This document shows, in pieces, positions 1 through 12,162 of a DNA stretch of 64,000 nt. The notes beneath the pieces were generated by a model. It did no database searches. It had not been told where the DNA came from and worked only from the letters and a program-made list of their open reading frames with translations. The first letter of the stretch is position 1, and each line of letters begins with the position of its first letter. The position numbers and the translations under genes are program-made. This DNA comes from Lantana camara (Eukaryota > Streptophyta > Magnoliopsida > Lamiales > Verbenaceae): the NCBI GenBank assembly GCA_037501455.1, contig CM074855.1:57977001-58041000 (forward strand), read 5' to 3'.

Positions 1-244
1 ATCATCACATAAATCATGCTTATCACATAAATATCAATGTAGCTCAAGAACAAATGTGATTTTGGCCAAAACTCATACAACCCATTTTCATGAAAATCAA
101 GTTTCAACCATGGCAAGATGTATCCAAACGCACTCCCTATCATACCATTAACAACTATAGCACATATTCATGCTGAAGAACTCAAGGATTCATCATTAGA
201 GTCATATTCTTCAAGTTGGGCATAAACCACCATTTTCACAAGAC
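1..244 (-). repeat. Element C 3' LTR, outer piece (truncated by window edge)
   Basis: This piece aligns in the same orientation with 53768-54038 of C's other LTR, with small indels and substitutions. It ends in AAGAC (240-244), which is repeated at 14424-14428, so copia A was inserted exactly here. Compared with the complete LTR, about 2 kb of the C 3' LTR must lie left of position 1. No coding sequence. Confidence 0.85.
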
Positions 245-1414
245 TGTTAGGAATAGTGCCCTAGAAAGCCGATTAGTCATAATCCGTTTTGGGACTTTCC
301 TAGTATCACAGACAATCTTTGAATAATATCCAATTGATTAATATCATAGGCAAACACTTCTTTATATGCTCTTGTTTGGTATGAGTTTACTTTAGTTGTG
401 CATGTATGAGAACTCCCTTAATCCTGATGACTTTAGGACTCTACCATTTAGGAGAAATGGTTCATGAAATGAGCCCTATATCACATAAGTCATGATTAGT
501 AAAATACTCCAAGCCGATGAGTCCTACAGACAGTAGGAATGTCAACCTGACTCCTCTAAGGCTTGCTTGTGGGATCACGCCCTTAAGAAGGACCACCTTT
601 TTTCATGGAGGTGCAAAGTGTATAGTTGATATGTGTGTGATACATGAGGGTGCTTACTTTAATAAGTAAGTTCACTGAGGTGCCCCGTGTGAGAAGATTC
701 CAAAATGGGAAAGAAAGTTTCTATTTCAGGAAATGGAAACTTCAAGATTAGGATATATCTCACGAGTCATTGATGTGATTAATTGATCCTTAGACTTGAG
801 GTTCCATGTCACTTTATGAGTTACCTCTGTAGTCTTAGGTATAAGCTTTAAAGGGTGTCGCCTTAGATAACTGATTCAAGGCTTATGCTGGGGCTGCACA
901 AGTGACTCATGAAAGTGAATGAGAATCAAGAAAGGACCTACACTTGCGTTTGCAAGGTGATCTCTTATTATGTAAGTGGTTCATATGCCATATGGAGTCC
1001 TTGGCCAAGGCAGTGGATCAAGACATCAAGAAAAGGGCTTCTTGGATTGAGATCAAATGGATATGAAATGCACCTAGCTTTAAGACCAGATTATTAGGGT
1101 TCTAATTATTCCCTTACCCTAGATCTTGGTTGAGAGATAGTAAGTAGGAGGATTGTATCTCACATAAATCAATGACTTAAAGGTTCTGTCGAATCCGAAC
1201 ATTCCAATTCAGCTAGGGGTTAAACACTTGTTGCTAGACTATGGTCGTTTAATCTGTGGACTGATTAATTAATTAGTGAATTAATTAATTGGGGTCACAG
1301 CTAATTGAATTGAGAACCTAGAGGGTCACACACAAAAACTTGGTTACATGAGTTAAGGCTTTAAAATGATTAAACGAGTTAATCGGGCCAAGAGGGTTCC
1401 ACACTTGTGAACTA

Positions 1415-1457
1415 CACGTGTGGCTCACGTGAGTGACACGTGTCCTTGTGACACGTG
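1415..1457 (+). promoter_or_regulatory. Cluster of four G-boxes (CACGTG) in copia A 5' LTR
   Basis: Perfect CACGTG hexamers at 1415, 1426, 1437 and 1452, about 350-400 bp upstream of the TATA box. In plants CACGTG is the core site for bZIP (ABF-type) and bHLH (PIF/MYC) factors. The 3' LTR keeps four copies at 13320, 13333, 13344 and 13355. A role in U3 enhancer activity is inferred, not shown. Confidence 0.6.
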
Positions 1458-1808
1458 TCTCACACATGTGTAAATATATGTGTATATTTATTTATGTGTT
1501 AAATAATTAATGTGATTAATTATTTAATAGACTTTAGTTTAATTTTGAATTAAAAAGAAAGTCGTATTTTGGAGAAAAATAATCTAGTTAATTAATTGTG
1601 AATTAATTAATTAGATAAAATAAGTTATTTATTTTAAATAAATAAAGTATAAGATTATCCAAAAATAGTTTGGATATTTTAGCTCTCTTGAAAGTTGATT
1701 TGAATTTGAATTCAAAGTCAAAGTCAAAATTACTTGATGATCAAGTAATATGAGAGAGGGACCAAATCCTTAGTCCGTAAGGACTAGGATTTTCGGCCAC
1801 TCCCATCC

Positions 1809-1816
1809 TATATATA
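1809..1816 (+). promoter_or_regulatory. TATA box, copia A 5' LTR
   Basis: TATATATA followed by GGGG, and then by A-poor sequence typical of a transcript start. The same site is conserved in the 3' LTRs at 13701-13708 and 21548-21555. It is the best core-promoter candidate in this LTR. Confidence 0.6.
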
Positions 1817-2506
1817 GGGGAGCTCGAGCTTCCCTTAGAGCTAATCGAGAATTCCTTTGGTTCATGTGTTGAACACCATCCTTTCTACAAGATAAACGAA
1901 ACCCTAGGTTAAGCCTAAACACTAACTAGAGAACTAGCATTCTTACTAGTTAGATTGTAGCCAAGTTGGTGGACTATCTCTAGAGAGCTTCAAGTTAGAA
2001 GTTTTGAAGATTCGAGCTTTACCAAGGAGTGGGGCTCAAACAAAATGACTAGAAGGGATGATGAAACGATTCTGAACCCAACAGAAAACGAGTGAAAAAA
2101 TAGAACCAAAGAAGATGGCGAAAATCATTCGTCCATACCCTGAAGGATGAATTTTTTCACGAGGGTTTTGTGACTGGCAGTTTTCTACTTTCGCAAAACT
2201 GGTTCTCGTTTCATGTTTCTTTCTTTATGTTATATTGTTAAGAACTTCCCTAACATGATTTGAATCTAGGTTGGTGTGGATTGTTATCCCTACAATGGAT
2301 TCTGAAGTAGAATGAGACTTTCGAGGGATGGGTTGCCATTACCGCATGAAGCGCGTTTGACGGCCGCTCAAAACGTGTCAAGAAAGCTACTACCCAAGTG
2401 AGTTTCTTGACCTCTACGAATTTGTATTCACGATTGCGAGTCTAAGATCCTTTTGTTGGAAAAATTTTAAATTTCCGCTGCTTTCTGATTCCTGTTTTCC
2501 ATCAAG

Positions 2507-2518
2507 TGGTATCAGAGC
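2507..2518 (+). other. Copia A primer-binding site (initiator-Met tRNA)
   Basis: TGGTATCAGAGC lies two bases after the LTR end. It is complementary to the 3' end of plant initiator-Met tRNA and primes minus-strand DNA synthesis. Confidence 0.9.
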
Positions 2519-2789
2519 CACCTCGTAAATCGTGTTTCTGATTCGTCTCAATTATTCTAAATTTGGTAGAAATTCTTAGGCTTGATGCGATTGAGTATTT
2601 GTAATTGTTTTAGAAAGCCTAAATTACGAAACTGTATTTTTTCCTGAAAGTTTCTGAAAATTAGTTTTTACAAAATTTAATTTTTGGAAAACTATTTTAG
2701 ATTTGAAACTGTATAAACTGTTTTTGGATTTCTTGGATTGGTTTTTTTTTTTGAACGAAAACACGAAACGAAAAGCCTGGATTACGAAC

Positions 2790-3030
2790 ACGCGAAACCC
2801 CGCGCGCAAAGTCGTCGCGCGCGCGGGCTTCGCGCACCACCGCCCGCCTGCCCAGGCGCGCATGGGCAACGCCGCCCAGCACCCTCCCGCAACCGCGCGG
2901 GAGGCCTTCCTGGCGCGCCCGCCCATCGTCGCCCGCACAAGGCCGGGAAGGGGCAGCGCGCAGCAGCACGCGGCATGCGCGCGCACTCGAGTATGGCCCT
3001 CTTCGCGTACGGGCCCCGTTTTTCTTCGTA
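2790..3030. other. G+C-rich block in copia A leader
   Basis: About 240 bp rich in GCGC, CGCGC and CCCGCC runs, inside sequence that is otherwise strongly AT-rich. Overlapping open frames on both strands follow simply from the scarcity of stop codons in G+C-rich DNA. Its function is unknown; it may be a structured or captured leader segment. Confidence 0.6.
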
Positions 3031-4155
3031 ATCCGTTTTCGTATTTCGTGCAATCCAGTCCCAATTTTATTTTTAATTTTAAAATTTTATTTTTGAAATT
3101 TTATTTTAATTTTTGAATGAAACTTAAAATTGGGATTTTTGAGAAATAGAAACGGTTTATATTTTGGGAAAATACATCTTTAATAAAATTATTAATTTTC
3201 AGAAATTAATTGGAATTTTATTTGTTTTGTTAATTTGGGATTTATTGAAAACTTTTATAAACAAGACTCGCATCAAGTCGTGTTTTAAGTCATTAGGACT
3301 TGAAACGAGAGTTTTAATTTATTGGCTAAATTTAAATTCTCGCAAAAGCATGTTAGGTGATCTTGGGTTTAGATCTATGTATGGTTTTAATTTATGCACA
3401 TGGATGGTTTAAATTGGGGTTGGAGCCCTATAGTTGCATTTTTCAATTGAGGTTGGAGCCTCACTTATGTGCATACTGTTATTTGATTCATGATGTGGCT
3501 TTCCATATTACTGTTTTTGAGGCCGGGGTATGCCCCGTGTAATTGTCTAAGGTCAATATGAAGATTGAGCCTTATTACTTTATGTCTTTTTCTTTTTAAT
3601 TTGAGAGTAGAGATAGGTGGTGAGGTTTTATTTTCATTTTGGAGACAATGCACCCAACGAGTAAGATGGACCACATTCAAGTAACAAGGAGGCCATAAGT
3701 GGAGACCCCTCAAAATGTTAGGGAGGGGAATCTCAATTGTAAAATGTAATAGAGATAGGGCTCGTATTTTGTTACCGTTTTCCCTTATGTGATTTAAAAT
3801 GTTTATGTGGCATGTATGTTAGAACTTGTGATTGTGGGGTGGATCCCACATATCACGCATAAGATAGGTAGAACCCATGATCATCTCATGTTAGTATCAT
3901 GCTAGGACATGCTATCTGTTTATGTGCTTGTTTGAAATGCATTTAAGTTGTACTTGCATTAATCAAGACTAATAAAATTGGATAATATATATGTTGGTGA
4001 GGTCAAGCCGAACAACTCTTCGGTTGATTCGAAAATTCCCATTAGATATTAAGCTCATTTCGAATAATAGGTATTTAATTTGAGATGCAAATTTTGAATT
4101 AAATCTCTAGCATTCCATCAATAGGTTTTAAGTTTAGTAAGTGAAGCTAGTTATT

Positions 4156-4474
4156 GTCCGCGAGTCGTGGGATAGCTAGTGGAGCTTATTAGTTCTTAGT
4201 TACCTAATTGATCATTTTAAATGATCAATATTTCATGGTCAATTTTGGCAAGGGCGATGTCCGCGAGTCGTGGGTTGTTCGAACTAAGTTTTGATCATGA
4301 TCTTATGATTGATGGGTCTAGCTTAACGCCTAAGTAAATATGGATGTCGCACGAGTCGTGGGTCCATATTGAAAGATAGGTGATCCAAAAACAATTACTA
4401 AGAGTTCTAAAGGTGTTAGAATTGGTATGTCGTACCTACCTAGGGTTTTACTTAGAATGTCCGCGAGTCGTGGG
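4156..4474 (+). repeat. Four interspersed copies of a GTCCGCGAGTCGTGGG-like motif
   Basis: Copies start at 4156, 4259, 4346 (variant GTCGCACGAGTCGTGGG) and 4459. Spacing is 103, 87 and 113 bp, and the sequence between copies is unrelated. They lie in the copia A internal leader. Confidence 0.75.
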
Positions 4475-5766
4475 TTCGAGGTGAAATGCTTAGGATCTTA
4501 GTACCCATTGGGAAACGTGTTCCTCTTAGATCTTTGGGAATTATAGATCTTGGAAAAACAGTAGGAGCTACATTAGATTAAAGACCTTATCTTTTGTATA
4601 TCGTTATAATTCAGCATGCTCACATTTTCTCTGCTTAGCATTTAGGTTGTAGTTCTGTGATTCTCTAAAATATGAAATGCAAACCCATTCGTATCCATCC
4701 TTAAGCCAAACAAGTTGACTAAGTCCTAACTAACTCTAATTGGCTTCGGACACTAAAATTCATTTTAGATTCCGAATAAAGAAAGGCGTTCTCTAAAGGG
4801 CGAAGTTTTCAATTGTGAAAATTCGACGCGGGCCAAAAGAGAAGCGATCTGAGGTGAATGGATTTCTCCAAACCACTTAAGAGTAATTGAACTACCTCAT
4901 AGAAATGTTACAAGGTATAACATTGTGGAATTATTCCATATTCCAAATGAGGAAACAAGTGCACACGAACAAGGTCTAAAGATCTTATTTGAAGATCTTA
5001 TGGTCTCGATCATCAACCGAGAAAAGAGTTCTCAATGCACTGATTGCTTACATTGCTTCCACCATCATTCAAATCCTTTATGCTCAACTAGAATGATGCT
5101 AATGTAGCATAGTTAATCATTTAGTTGATAATGGTTGAGAGCATCCTTAAGAAGGAATAAACGGTTGAGATGGTTAATTCTTCTTCTAAACTCCCTATGT
5201 TAAAGGCTTGAACGCCTAAAGAAGAAGAAACCCTTAAGAGCCCAATGGACGGGTGTGACGCCCTGTATTCTCGAAGGGCGTCTTGACGACATTAACAAGT
5301 AAGTCTCTACACTTGTGTGTGTTTAATTTAAGAGTTCTTGAATTATGTGATTAAATGTCAATCCAATTTAATATGTGATCATTCGAATTATTCTAAGATT
5401 AATTGTCAACTTGATTAATTACGCACATATGTAACCCTAACTGTCTAATTTGATTTAATTCAAATTTATTCCATGAAATAATTGTCAAGTTGAATTTAAA
5501 TCCATCATGTTGCATAACTTGTTTAATTTCAGTTTACTTTAATTCCTTGAGATTAATTGTCAATCATGTGTTTACGAGTGTCGTTAAATTGTACGAAAGT
5601 TTCTAAAATTAAATTGAATTAAACTCTAATTAGTAAATCTCTCTCTTTCATTTTAATTTGTAAAATTAATTCGGAGCTTGAATGTTTATTCGTAACTTTA
5701 CCAATTTTATTTACGATTAATTGTACGCGATATTTCTGTTTGCTACACGATAAGGATACCCGGTTG

Positions 5767-5838
5767 TATATAGCTTGTGCACAAGACACATTTCTCCCAA
5801 TCTCTTTTCTCTCTCTCTCCTCTCCCTCTCTCTCTCCC
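5767..5838 (+). promoter_or_regulatory. Core promoter of E-family LTR: TATA box plus CT-rich initiator region
   Basis: TATATAG at 5767-5773 is followed about 30 bp downstream by a CT-rich tract (5800-5838). This is the usual layout of a plant core promoter with a pyrimidine patch. The same arrangement is present in inverse orientation in both LTRs of element E (near 46256-46316 and 52700-52765). Confidence 0.6.
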
Positions 5839-8130
5839 GTGGGTACTATGCGCGGCTTCGGTTACGAGCCCATAACTCGATTGTTTCTCGACGGAATTCA
5901 ACAAACGAATAGTCCATTTCGATTATCTCAGCGAGACCGACGCAAGAGTACCAATTTCACGGCCTAACGATGAACGGTGGTGGAGTTATGGTGGGATTTT
6001 AGTAGCAGCGGCGGAGGTGTTAGACCGCCGCCACTTCTCCGGCCTTCGCGGCGGTTTCCGGCCCTCTCCTTGGTGCACGCGCCCCATGCCTAGAAAGAGG
6101 ACTTCCCAGTGCAGGGGTTGACGTCGGCGGCGAGGCCATCAGAGCAGTTCAGCGCCGCCCAAAGCTCGCGGCGACAGCGCGAGTTACTGTAGCGACGGGT
6201 TTCGCCGCCTTCCGACGGTGGTTTTCGACGGGGCTTGATGGTTTCCAAGGTTTTTCGACCCCCTGAGTTCATTTCCGGCATCAATTTCACCAGATCTTGG
6301 CCGTAGGTGGTGGTTCCGGCGATGTGGTCAGCGGCAGAAACTTCAGCAGCCAACGGGGGCCTTTTCCGGCCATCTTTTGGTCTCGGGCTCTTCACGAAAG
6401 TTTTTCGGAACGATGAGAACTAGTGGCCGGTGATCAGGCGACTCCAGATTCGGTGGTTTGGCGGCGGTGCAACGGCGGCGCTAGCTCCGAGGATTTTTCC
6501 GGCGAGCTACCTTAGGGCTTTTCGTAGAGCTCGTCATGGGTAAAACAATGCCTTTTACGGATCGCACTTTGGTTCACCGGTTTGGAAGTAATTTGAGTTT
6601 GAAGATTTAGGGTTTTCGTGTTCGTAGATCTGAAATTGAAGGAGATTGACTTGGAATTTTCAAAAATTGATCGAGGATTCGGAACGGGCACGAAGACTTC
6701 ATTCAGGACAGATTTTTCGGGATTTTTCCGGCGAGTGGTGGCGTTCCGGCGGCGGTTGGTCAGAATGTTTGTCTCGTTGTGGTGAGTTCAACGTCACTTT
6801 CCGTTTGTTAATCGGACACTCGATCTATTTATTACGAATTATTTTGCGTAATTGTGATTATTTGAATTAATTGTTTTAAGTGCAAATAAATTGGTTATTG
6901 TTGGTTTGTTGATCGAGATGTATTCCAATCGTATATGAAAACATGTGTTGAATGGATTGTGATATGCATGAATGTTTCGATTTACAATTTGAATGCCGAT
7001 GTGATGAATTTATACTATGTGTTTAGATATGAAGGGGTGTTAGTGTAATATCTAGAAACTAATCTTTTATGTGACTAAATGAACTTGAAGGATATTTTAG
7101 AAGAACGAACATGTTGTGATTTCTCTATATGGATTTGAGACGTTCTCAATGTCATGTTTGTTGTAAATTGTGTTTCCAATATTAAATTGAGATACATGAA
7201 AGATGCTTGAACAACTTGAGACTTTATGCATGAAAGGAGTTAGAATTGTAATATCTTGATTTACTCTTACTACTCGGAAATGGTATATTATGAATTAAGA
7301 TAAATTGAAAATTGTCATGTTTGTATGTAATTAATTCCTAGCTGAATAATTATATAAACACTTTAAACGAACAATTATGCTTAGTAATCAACAAAGGGGA
7401 TGTATGTGTAATAATTCTAAACTTTTATAAATAGCTTAGGGGATGTAAGTAATATTTCTGAAACTTGAATGTGACTTGAGCTTGTGTACCAAACATGTTG
7501 TGAAGTTGTAAAGTATGATCTTAAGTGAATTAAATGCACTCTTTATTTGTATCAAGCATGCCATCTACGTACAACAACTTTGTATGTTTATATGACCAAG
7601 TTGCTCTTACTTATGCACTTTATAACTCGACATGAACTTGATGCTTAATTCTAATATTATAATTGAACCATGTGACATTGGATGATTTAATATGCATTTT
7701 GGGAACACATTGACTTCCTAAATTGATCTTGCATCTTTGGATATGGAATTACGTGTCGGTTGCTTGTAAATATGACCATGTTGAGCATTGATATGCCTTG
7801 AATGACCACGACACCTTATCCAAGCACAACATGAACATTTATGCATAACCACGATCATGTTTAGCAACGCCGTGCGTCTTGTTTGGTTCATATAGAGTCT
7901 AAGTCTGGGCTTCTGTATGTCTTGTCACAGAGTTTGGTGGTGCCGGTGGGCCCGAGGTTTAAAGTGTTTGGCCCTTCACACTCTCAGACTCTACTTTCAC
8001 GAGGTGAGGTTTAGGATTTTGTATAGTTATGTGACCTAAGGCCTTTATATGGTGAATTCTACCCTTGCATTCGAGTATACCTTACTATAAGTACGTATGT
8101 GTTGGATATGATATGTTTATGATATTGAGC

Positions 8131-8275
8131 GTGTGTTCTGCGTGGATAGGTGCTTACGGGCTTAAATTCCATCGCGTGGGTTCCGCGTGGATGGGTGCTT
8201 ACGGGCTTAAATTCCATCGTGTGTGATTTGCGTGGATGGGTATCTAAGGGCTTAAATTCCATCGCGTGGAAATAT
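8131..8275 (+). repeat. 45-bp minisatellite, three copies, in the E-family solo LTR
   Basis: Three copies of a unit containing GCGTGGATGGGTGCTTACGG and TTAAATTCCATCG. They are phased exactly 45 bp apart (GCGTGGAT at 8140, 8185 and 8230). It is not expanded in the LTRs of element E, so the amplification is specific to this copy or sub-lineage. Confidence 0.85.
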
Positions 8276-9482
8276 ATATATAAAAATTAAGTTTTCTGAG
8301 GCATATGCAAGCTATTTTGCAAAAAATTCTGTTGTGTTATGATTCTGTAGCGAGTTAGCCATGATATATGGTGTCTGTTCTATTCTGTACTGTTCTGTTG
8401 TGGATCCGAGGAGCTACGGGTAATGGGGTCCTCCGGGATGGTTAGGGTCGTCGGGGTTTCAACCATGTGCGTATGTTCCATTTGAGATATCATTGCGCGA
8501 CTCAGGGAGATAGGGAAGGCGTGATATCTTGAGCTTCCGGCTAAGGCCGGGGAGGACTCTTGTGGGTTCGCTACCCCCTTGAGGTCGAGTCTATTTTAGA
8601 CGGTTTATTCTCGATGGTTTGGGGACGGTACATCTCCTCCATCATTGGTGTAGCGGTTGGATTGATTTTGATTTACGTTCTGAGGAGTAAAGGTGGGAAG
8701 CTCGTACTCGCCGAGCAGTTGATTATGTTATGTTATGGAATTATGAATCGGGATAGAGTCTTTCTGGAAAATGGTTTCTAAACTTATATCTATATCTTAT
8801 TCGGGTTCTTTCAAAACGTTTTGGTATGTAACACCTATCCCCGGTTCATGAGTTCATCCTTTTTATTCTGTGCTATGCTCCTTATATACATATATATTGT
8901 GGGTGTGCGTTAGCCCCCTCACTCGGTCAAGTTGACTGACCCCTCATTTACAGTTTTAGTTGCAGGGTGTTGGCGTTTGCTAGGCGGAAGTGAGTCCTTT
9001 GAGTTGCACTTCGTCGGTCTAGTCTTTCTAATTGCATTTGTCTTTACATACACTTTACTTATGCTTTGACTTGTAGACTTGAGATTATACTTTACTATTC
9101 GGTAGCCCTGCGTGGCACTCTCATTCGGCCCCTTGTGGCACTTGATGATATTACTTTATGTTGATATTCGGGACTAGGGATTTATGCTAGTGGAACCCAT
9201 CACTTGTTATGTTTGTTGATCTATTATTCGGGATTAGGTATCTATGCTAGTTGAACCCGTCACCTGCTTTTCATGTTTTGTTTTAAATGCTTCCGCTATC
9301 TATTGTTGATGGTTTTAATTGCTTCCGCACTCTGAGTTTTGGTCAAGTTAGATCCGCCTAGCCTAGTGTGTGAGTTGTTCTCCCGTTCGCTATGATTCGG
9401 ATTCGGGTATGGACTTTCTATTTCATGACCGGGTCGGGGTCCTAGTGCGGGGGATGTGGCATCTTCCGTTTGGGGTGTTACA

Positions 9483-12147
9483 AGGGGCATGTAAGGGGTA
9501 CGCCCAAAAGACACTAGAGATCAAATAGGACATTTGCTTCTATGGTAGCAAATAAGGACTTTGAAAGGGAACTGCAAAGAGTATGAGTACTCTGAAATGT
9601 TACCTCGTTTAGTAATTCTACTAGGAATAGAATTCACTAGTCTTGAGTCAATTCTGCATAATCCGTTGTGCAAAGACTCAAGGCACTAATGTTCTGAACA
9701 TACAACGAGATAACAAAAGTAAGTGAGATGACAAAGCTTCGAATTACTTTGGAACGTTGAGATATAAAAGGATTAGCAAGTCAGACACCTTAGGATCATT
9801 CTATGAAAATGAACCTATAGAGTCGACTTCCTGTGAATCCTGTCTTGAGGGAAGTGTTCCTGAATCCCGTTTATAAGAAACGTGGAACGTTCCAAAATTA
9901 TAGTAGATTTCGATCCATGCTGATGAGTGTAAGATGCTTAATGTAAGCACTAGATACAATCGTCAGTTTAATCATTATGAATGAATATACTTGTTGAAGT
10001 ACAAATTCGAAAATTATATGAAATTCTTAGAATTTGAAAAGGAGGTTAAGAACCGAAGTAGTCATAAGTTATAGGTAAATCGATATGATCGAGATAGCCA
10101 ATATCTTAGCAACTAATTCCTTAGTCATCTTAGAGATAATAGGATTATCTCTCAGTAAACTAATTCGAGAACACCTTAGTGTTTCCGAATGAGGGAATGA
10201 AACCTAATAGGATATGGTCCATTTCATAGTAAGCTATAATGACTTATAATCATCCTAGGAATGAACTCCTAGAATATGCAGTTAGAGATTTTGAATTTAG
10301 TACCTTCCATAATCAGTCCTTTGGTTGCACTATGCAATGTGGCATACTAAATTCCCTAATTATTCTTATCCAAGAATTTAATGGAATCCTCTTAAGTGAA
10401 GAGGATAGTGGGAGATAAGCTTGAAATGAGTTCAAGTTTATGCAATGATATTGGATATTGTTTCTGCGGTTCCCTTAGACAAAGGTTGTTTGTCTCAAAG
10501 GATGTATCTTTCTTAAGGAATCGTTCCTATAGAAGAAGAAAGGCAAGCAAGCAGACCTCAAGAAATTTGAGGATAAATATCCACGCCACATATAGAAGAA
10601 ACGAGCCTATCTGATAAAACTTAGCCAAATTTTAGAATATGTACACGTGTGAAACCCTTCTCTTAAGACGCGTTTAGAACGCGTTCCTAGATAGCCAAGG
10701 AATTACTTGAAGAGGAGACATTGTCAGATTTGGAATCTGAGTAGTGTAAGCAAGCCTTGAAATCCAATATAGATTCCATATACTCAAACCAAGTTTTGAC
10801 CTTGGTTGATCCGCCTGATAGGATCAAGTTCGTGCAGCGTCGAGTGAATGAAAGCATTACAACCTTCTTGATGGTTGAAATGCAAAAGTCCATTTGGATT
10901 GTATTTACCACATCCTCATATTCTGACTATGAGATATGATAAATGAATATGAGAACTATCTTGTTCAATATGAGATTGAAAGAGACTGAAATAAGGTATT
11001 TCTATAAATCTCATATTCAGTGGGAGTATGCATAAGGTATGCAAATCCCTAAGGTCAATCTGTGGATTGATAAAGGCTTCTAGGAGTTAGACAATTCGAT
11101 TCCATAGGATAGTCAAATAGTTTGACACAGATGGAAGTCGAATATGTCTAAAAATGTACATATGAAAGTTAGTGATGTAAGAGTCAATTATGGTTCTTTA
11201 GAAGACGACATCCTTCTCATTAGGAATGTCAAGGATGACGTGAAAGTTACCAATTCTTGTTTAAAGAAACAATTTGGCATGAAAGATCTTAGTGATTATC
11301 CTAAATTCTCGACATTCAGATCTATAGAAGATAGATCTAAGAGCATGAATGGATTATCACAAAACGAGTACATAACCAAAGGTACTAAAAGGAGTTTAGT
11401 ATGGACAATATAACATCTCTTTTGAAGAGTATGTGTCCTAAGATAACTTTAAGAAAGTTAGAATGTCCAAAATCCCTTTAAGTGATAGGGTGCATAATGT
11501 ATGAAATGTTATGTACTAGACTTGATATGGCCCAACACTAAGCGTAGTGGGTCGAATCTCATATGACCTCAGAGAAGGTCATTAGATTTCTATAAAGGAT
11601 GTCCTCAGAGTACTTGAGAAGAAATGAGGATATGTATTAGTTTACAGAGCCCAAAAGATCTTGTTGTTAGAAAGATATTTGATGTAACCGTTCATCAAAC
11701 ATAGATGATTGTGAAATCATGGAAAGGATACAACTTCTACTAGAATGGTAATGCAATGTGTTGGAAAGGGGTTCCAAGGACGGACATTACAAAACTCGAC
11801 TATCGTAGTTGAGAACTTAGTCGTATTATATAATGCTAAGTTAAGTGTTTAGGTAAGAAATTCAATCTAACTGGTTAGATGAAGTTCCTAGCATGAAACA
11901 ACTCCTTTATCATATTGTATGATAAAATGGATGGTTGCTCGAGTAAGAGAACCAAGACCTCACCAAGAGACTGAACACGTGATTACGAATCACTTTATAA
12001 GGAAAAGGTGTTTCCTAAGTGATGTGTAAACAAGAGGGTCACATCAGCAGAGAATATAGCAGATCCACTTTGGAAACGCCCAAAGTCAATAGGCTCTCAC
12101 AGTGCATCTTGAGAAGATGGGACTTACAGTACCTAAATGGCTTTTAC
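9483..12147 (+). pseudogene. Copia A pol remnant (integrase/RT linker, RT, RNase H)
   Basis: Decayed copia polyprotein with many stops and frameshifts. Recognisable pieces, in order: a linker resembling copia KVFVSRDVxFL (about 10487-10530); the start of RT with a SNIDSIYSNQ..TLVDPP-like stretch (10757-10815); the RT catalytic region with LEDDILLIRN, followed by FGMKDL and GLSQNEYI (11144-11400); and an RNase H tail resembling TSAENIADPL (near 12040-12075). In intact copia RT the catalytic motif is YVDD; here the first residues are altered to LEDD. Element F carries collinear homologous sequence at 54805-60670. It no longer encodes an enzyme. Confidence 0.82.
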
Positions 12148-12162
12148 GGGCAAGTGGGAGAT
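12148..12162 (+). other. Copia A polypurine tract
   Basis: Purine-rich GGGCAAGTGGGAGAT immediately before the 3' LTR. It primes plus-strand DNA synthesis. The same tract precedes the second LTR copy (20012) and the F LTR (60727). Confidence 0.85.

Larger units (their letters stand above)
245..2504 (+). repeat. Copia A 5' LTR
   Basis: A 2260-bp LTR from TGTTAGGAAT to TCA. It differs from the two 3'-type copies (12163-14423 and 20012-22270) by shared indels. It has about 28 extra bases near 1443-1470 and lacks about 22 bases after 2200. It contains a CACGTG cluster, a TATA box, several AATTAATT dyads and no ORF of note. The small ORF at 909-1097 has no recognisable domain and is not supported as a gene. 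Confidence 0.92.
2519..5253 (+). other. Copia A internal region, first part: long leader and unrecognisable gag zone
   Basis: Leader and gag-side sequence between the PBS and the nested solo LTR. No intact ORF or clear Gag domain is visible. It contains a G+C-rich block (about 2790-3030), AT-rich sequence (3030-3240), and four copies of a GTCCGCGAGTCGTGGG-like motif (4156-4474). ORFs of 60-146 codons on both strands here overlap one another, show no recognisable motifs, and are treated as spurious. Confidence 0.7.
5254..9482 (+). mobile_element. E-family solo LTR nested in copia A
   Basis: A single 4229-bp LTR beginning TGTGACGCCCTG and ending GGGGTGTTACA, with copia A sequence on both sides. 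The flanks ACGGG (5249-5253) and AGGGG (9483-9487) form a 5-bp target duplication with one mismatch. It matches the LTRs of element E (43877-46829 and 49276-53275) along its length in opposite orientation. No internal sequence remains, so it is a product of LTR-LTR recombination. No protein-coding gene; ORFs of 60-101 codons inside are not recognisable. Confidence 0.9.

Noticed and set aside
909..1097. Small ORF in copia A 5' LTR
   Set aside because: Lies wholly inside an LTR, is not open in the other LTR copies, and shows no domain.
2624..3116. Overlapping ORFs of 97-146 codons on both strands in a G+C-rich stretch
   Set aside because: Long frames are expected where AT-rich stop codons are scarce. 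They are low-complexity Arg/Ala/Pro-rich, overlap each other, and show no domain.
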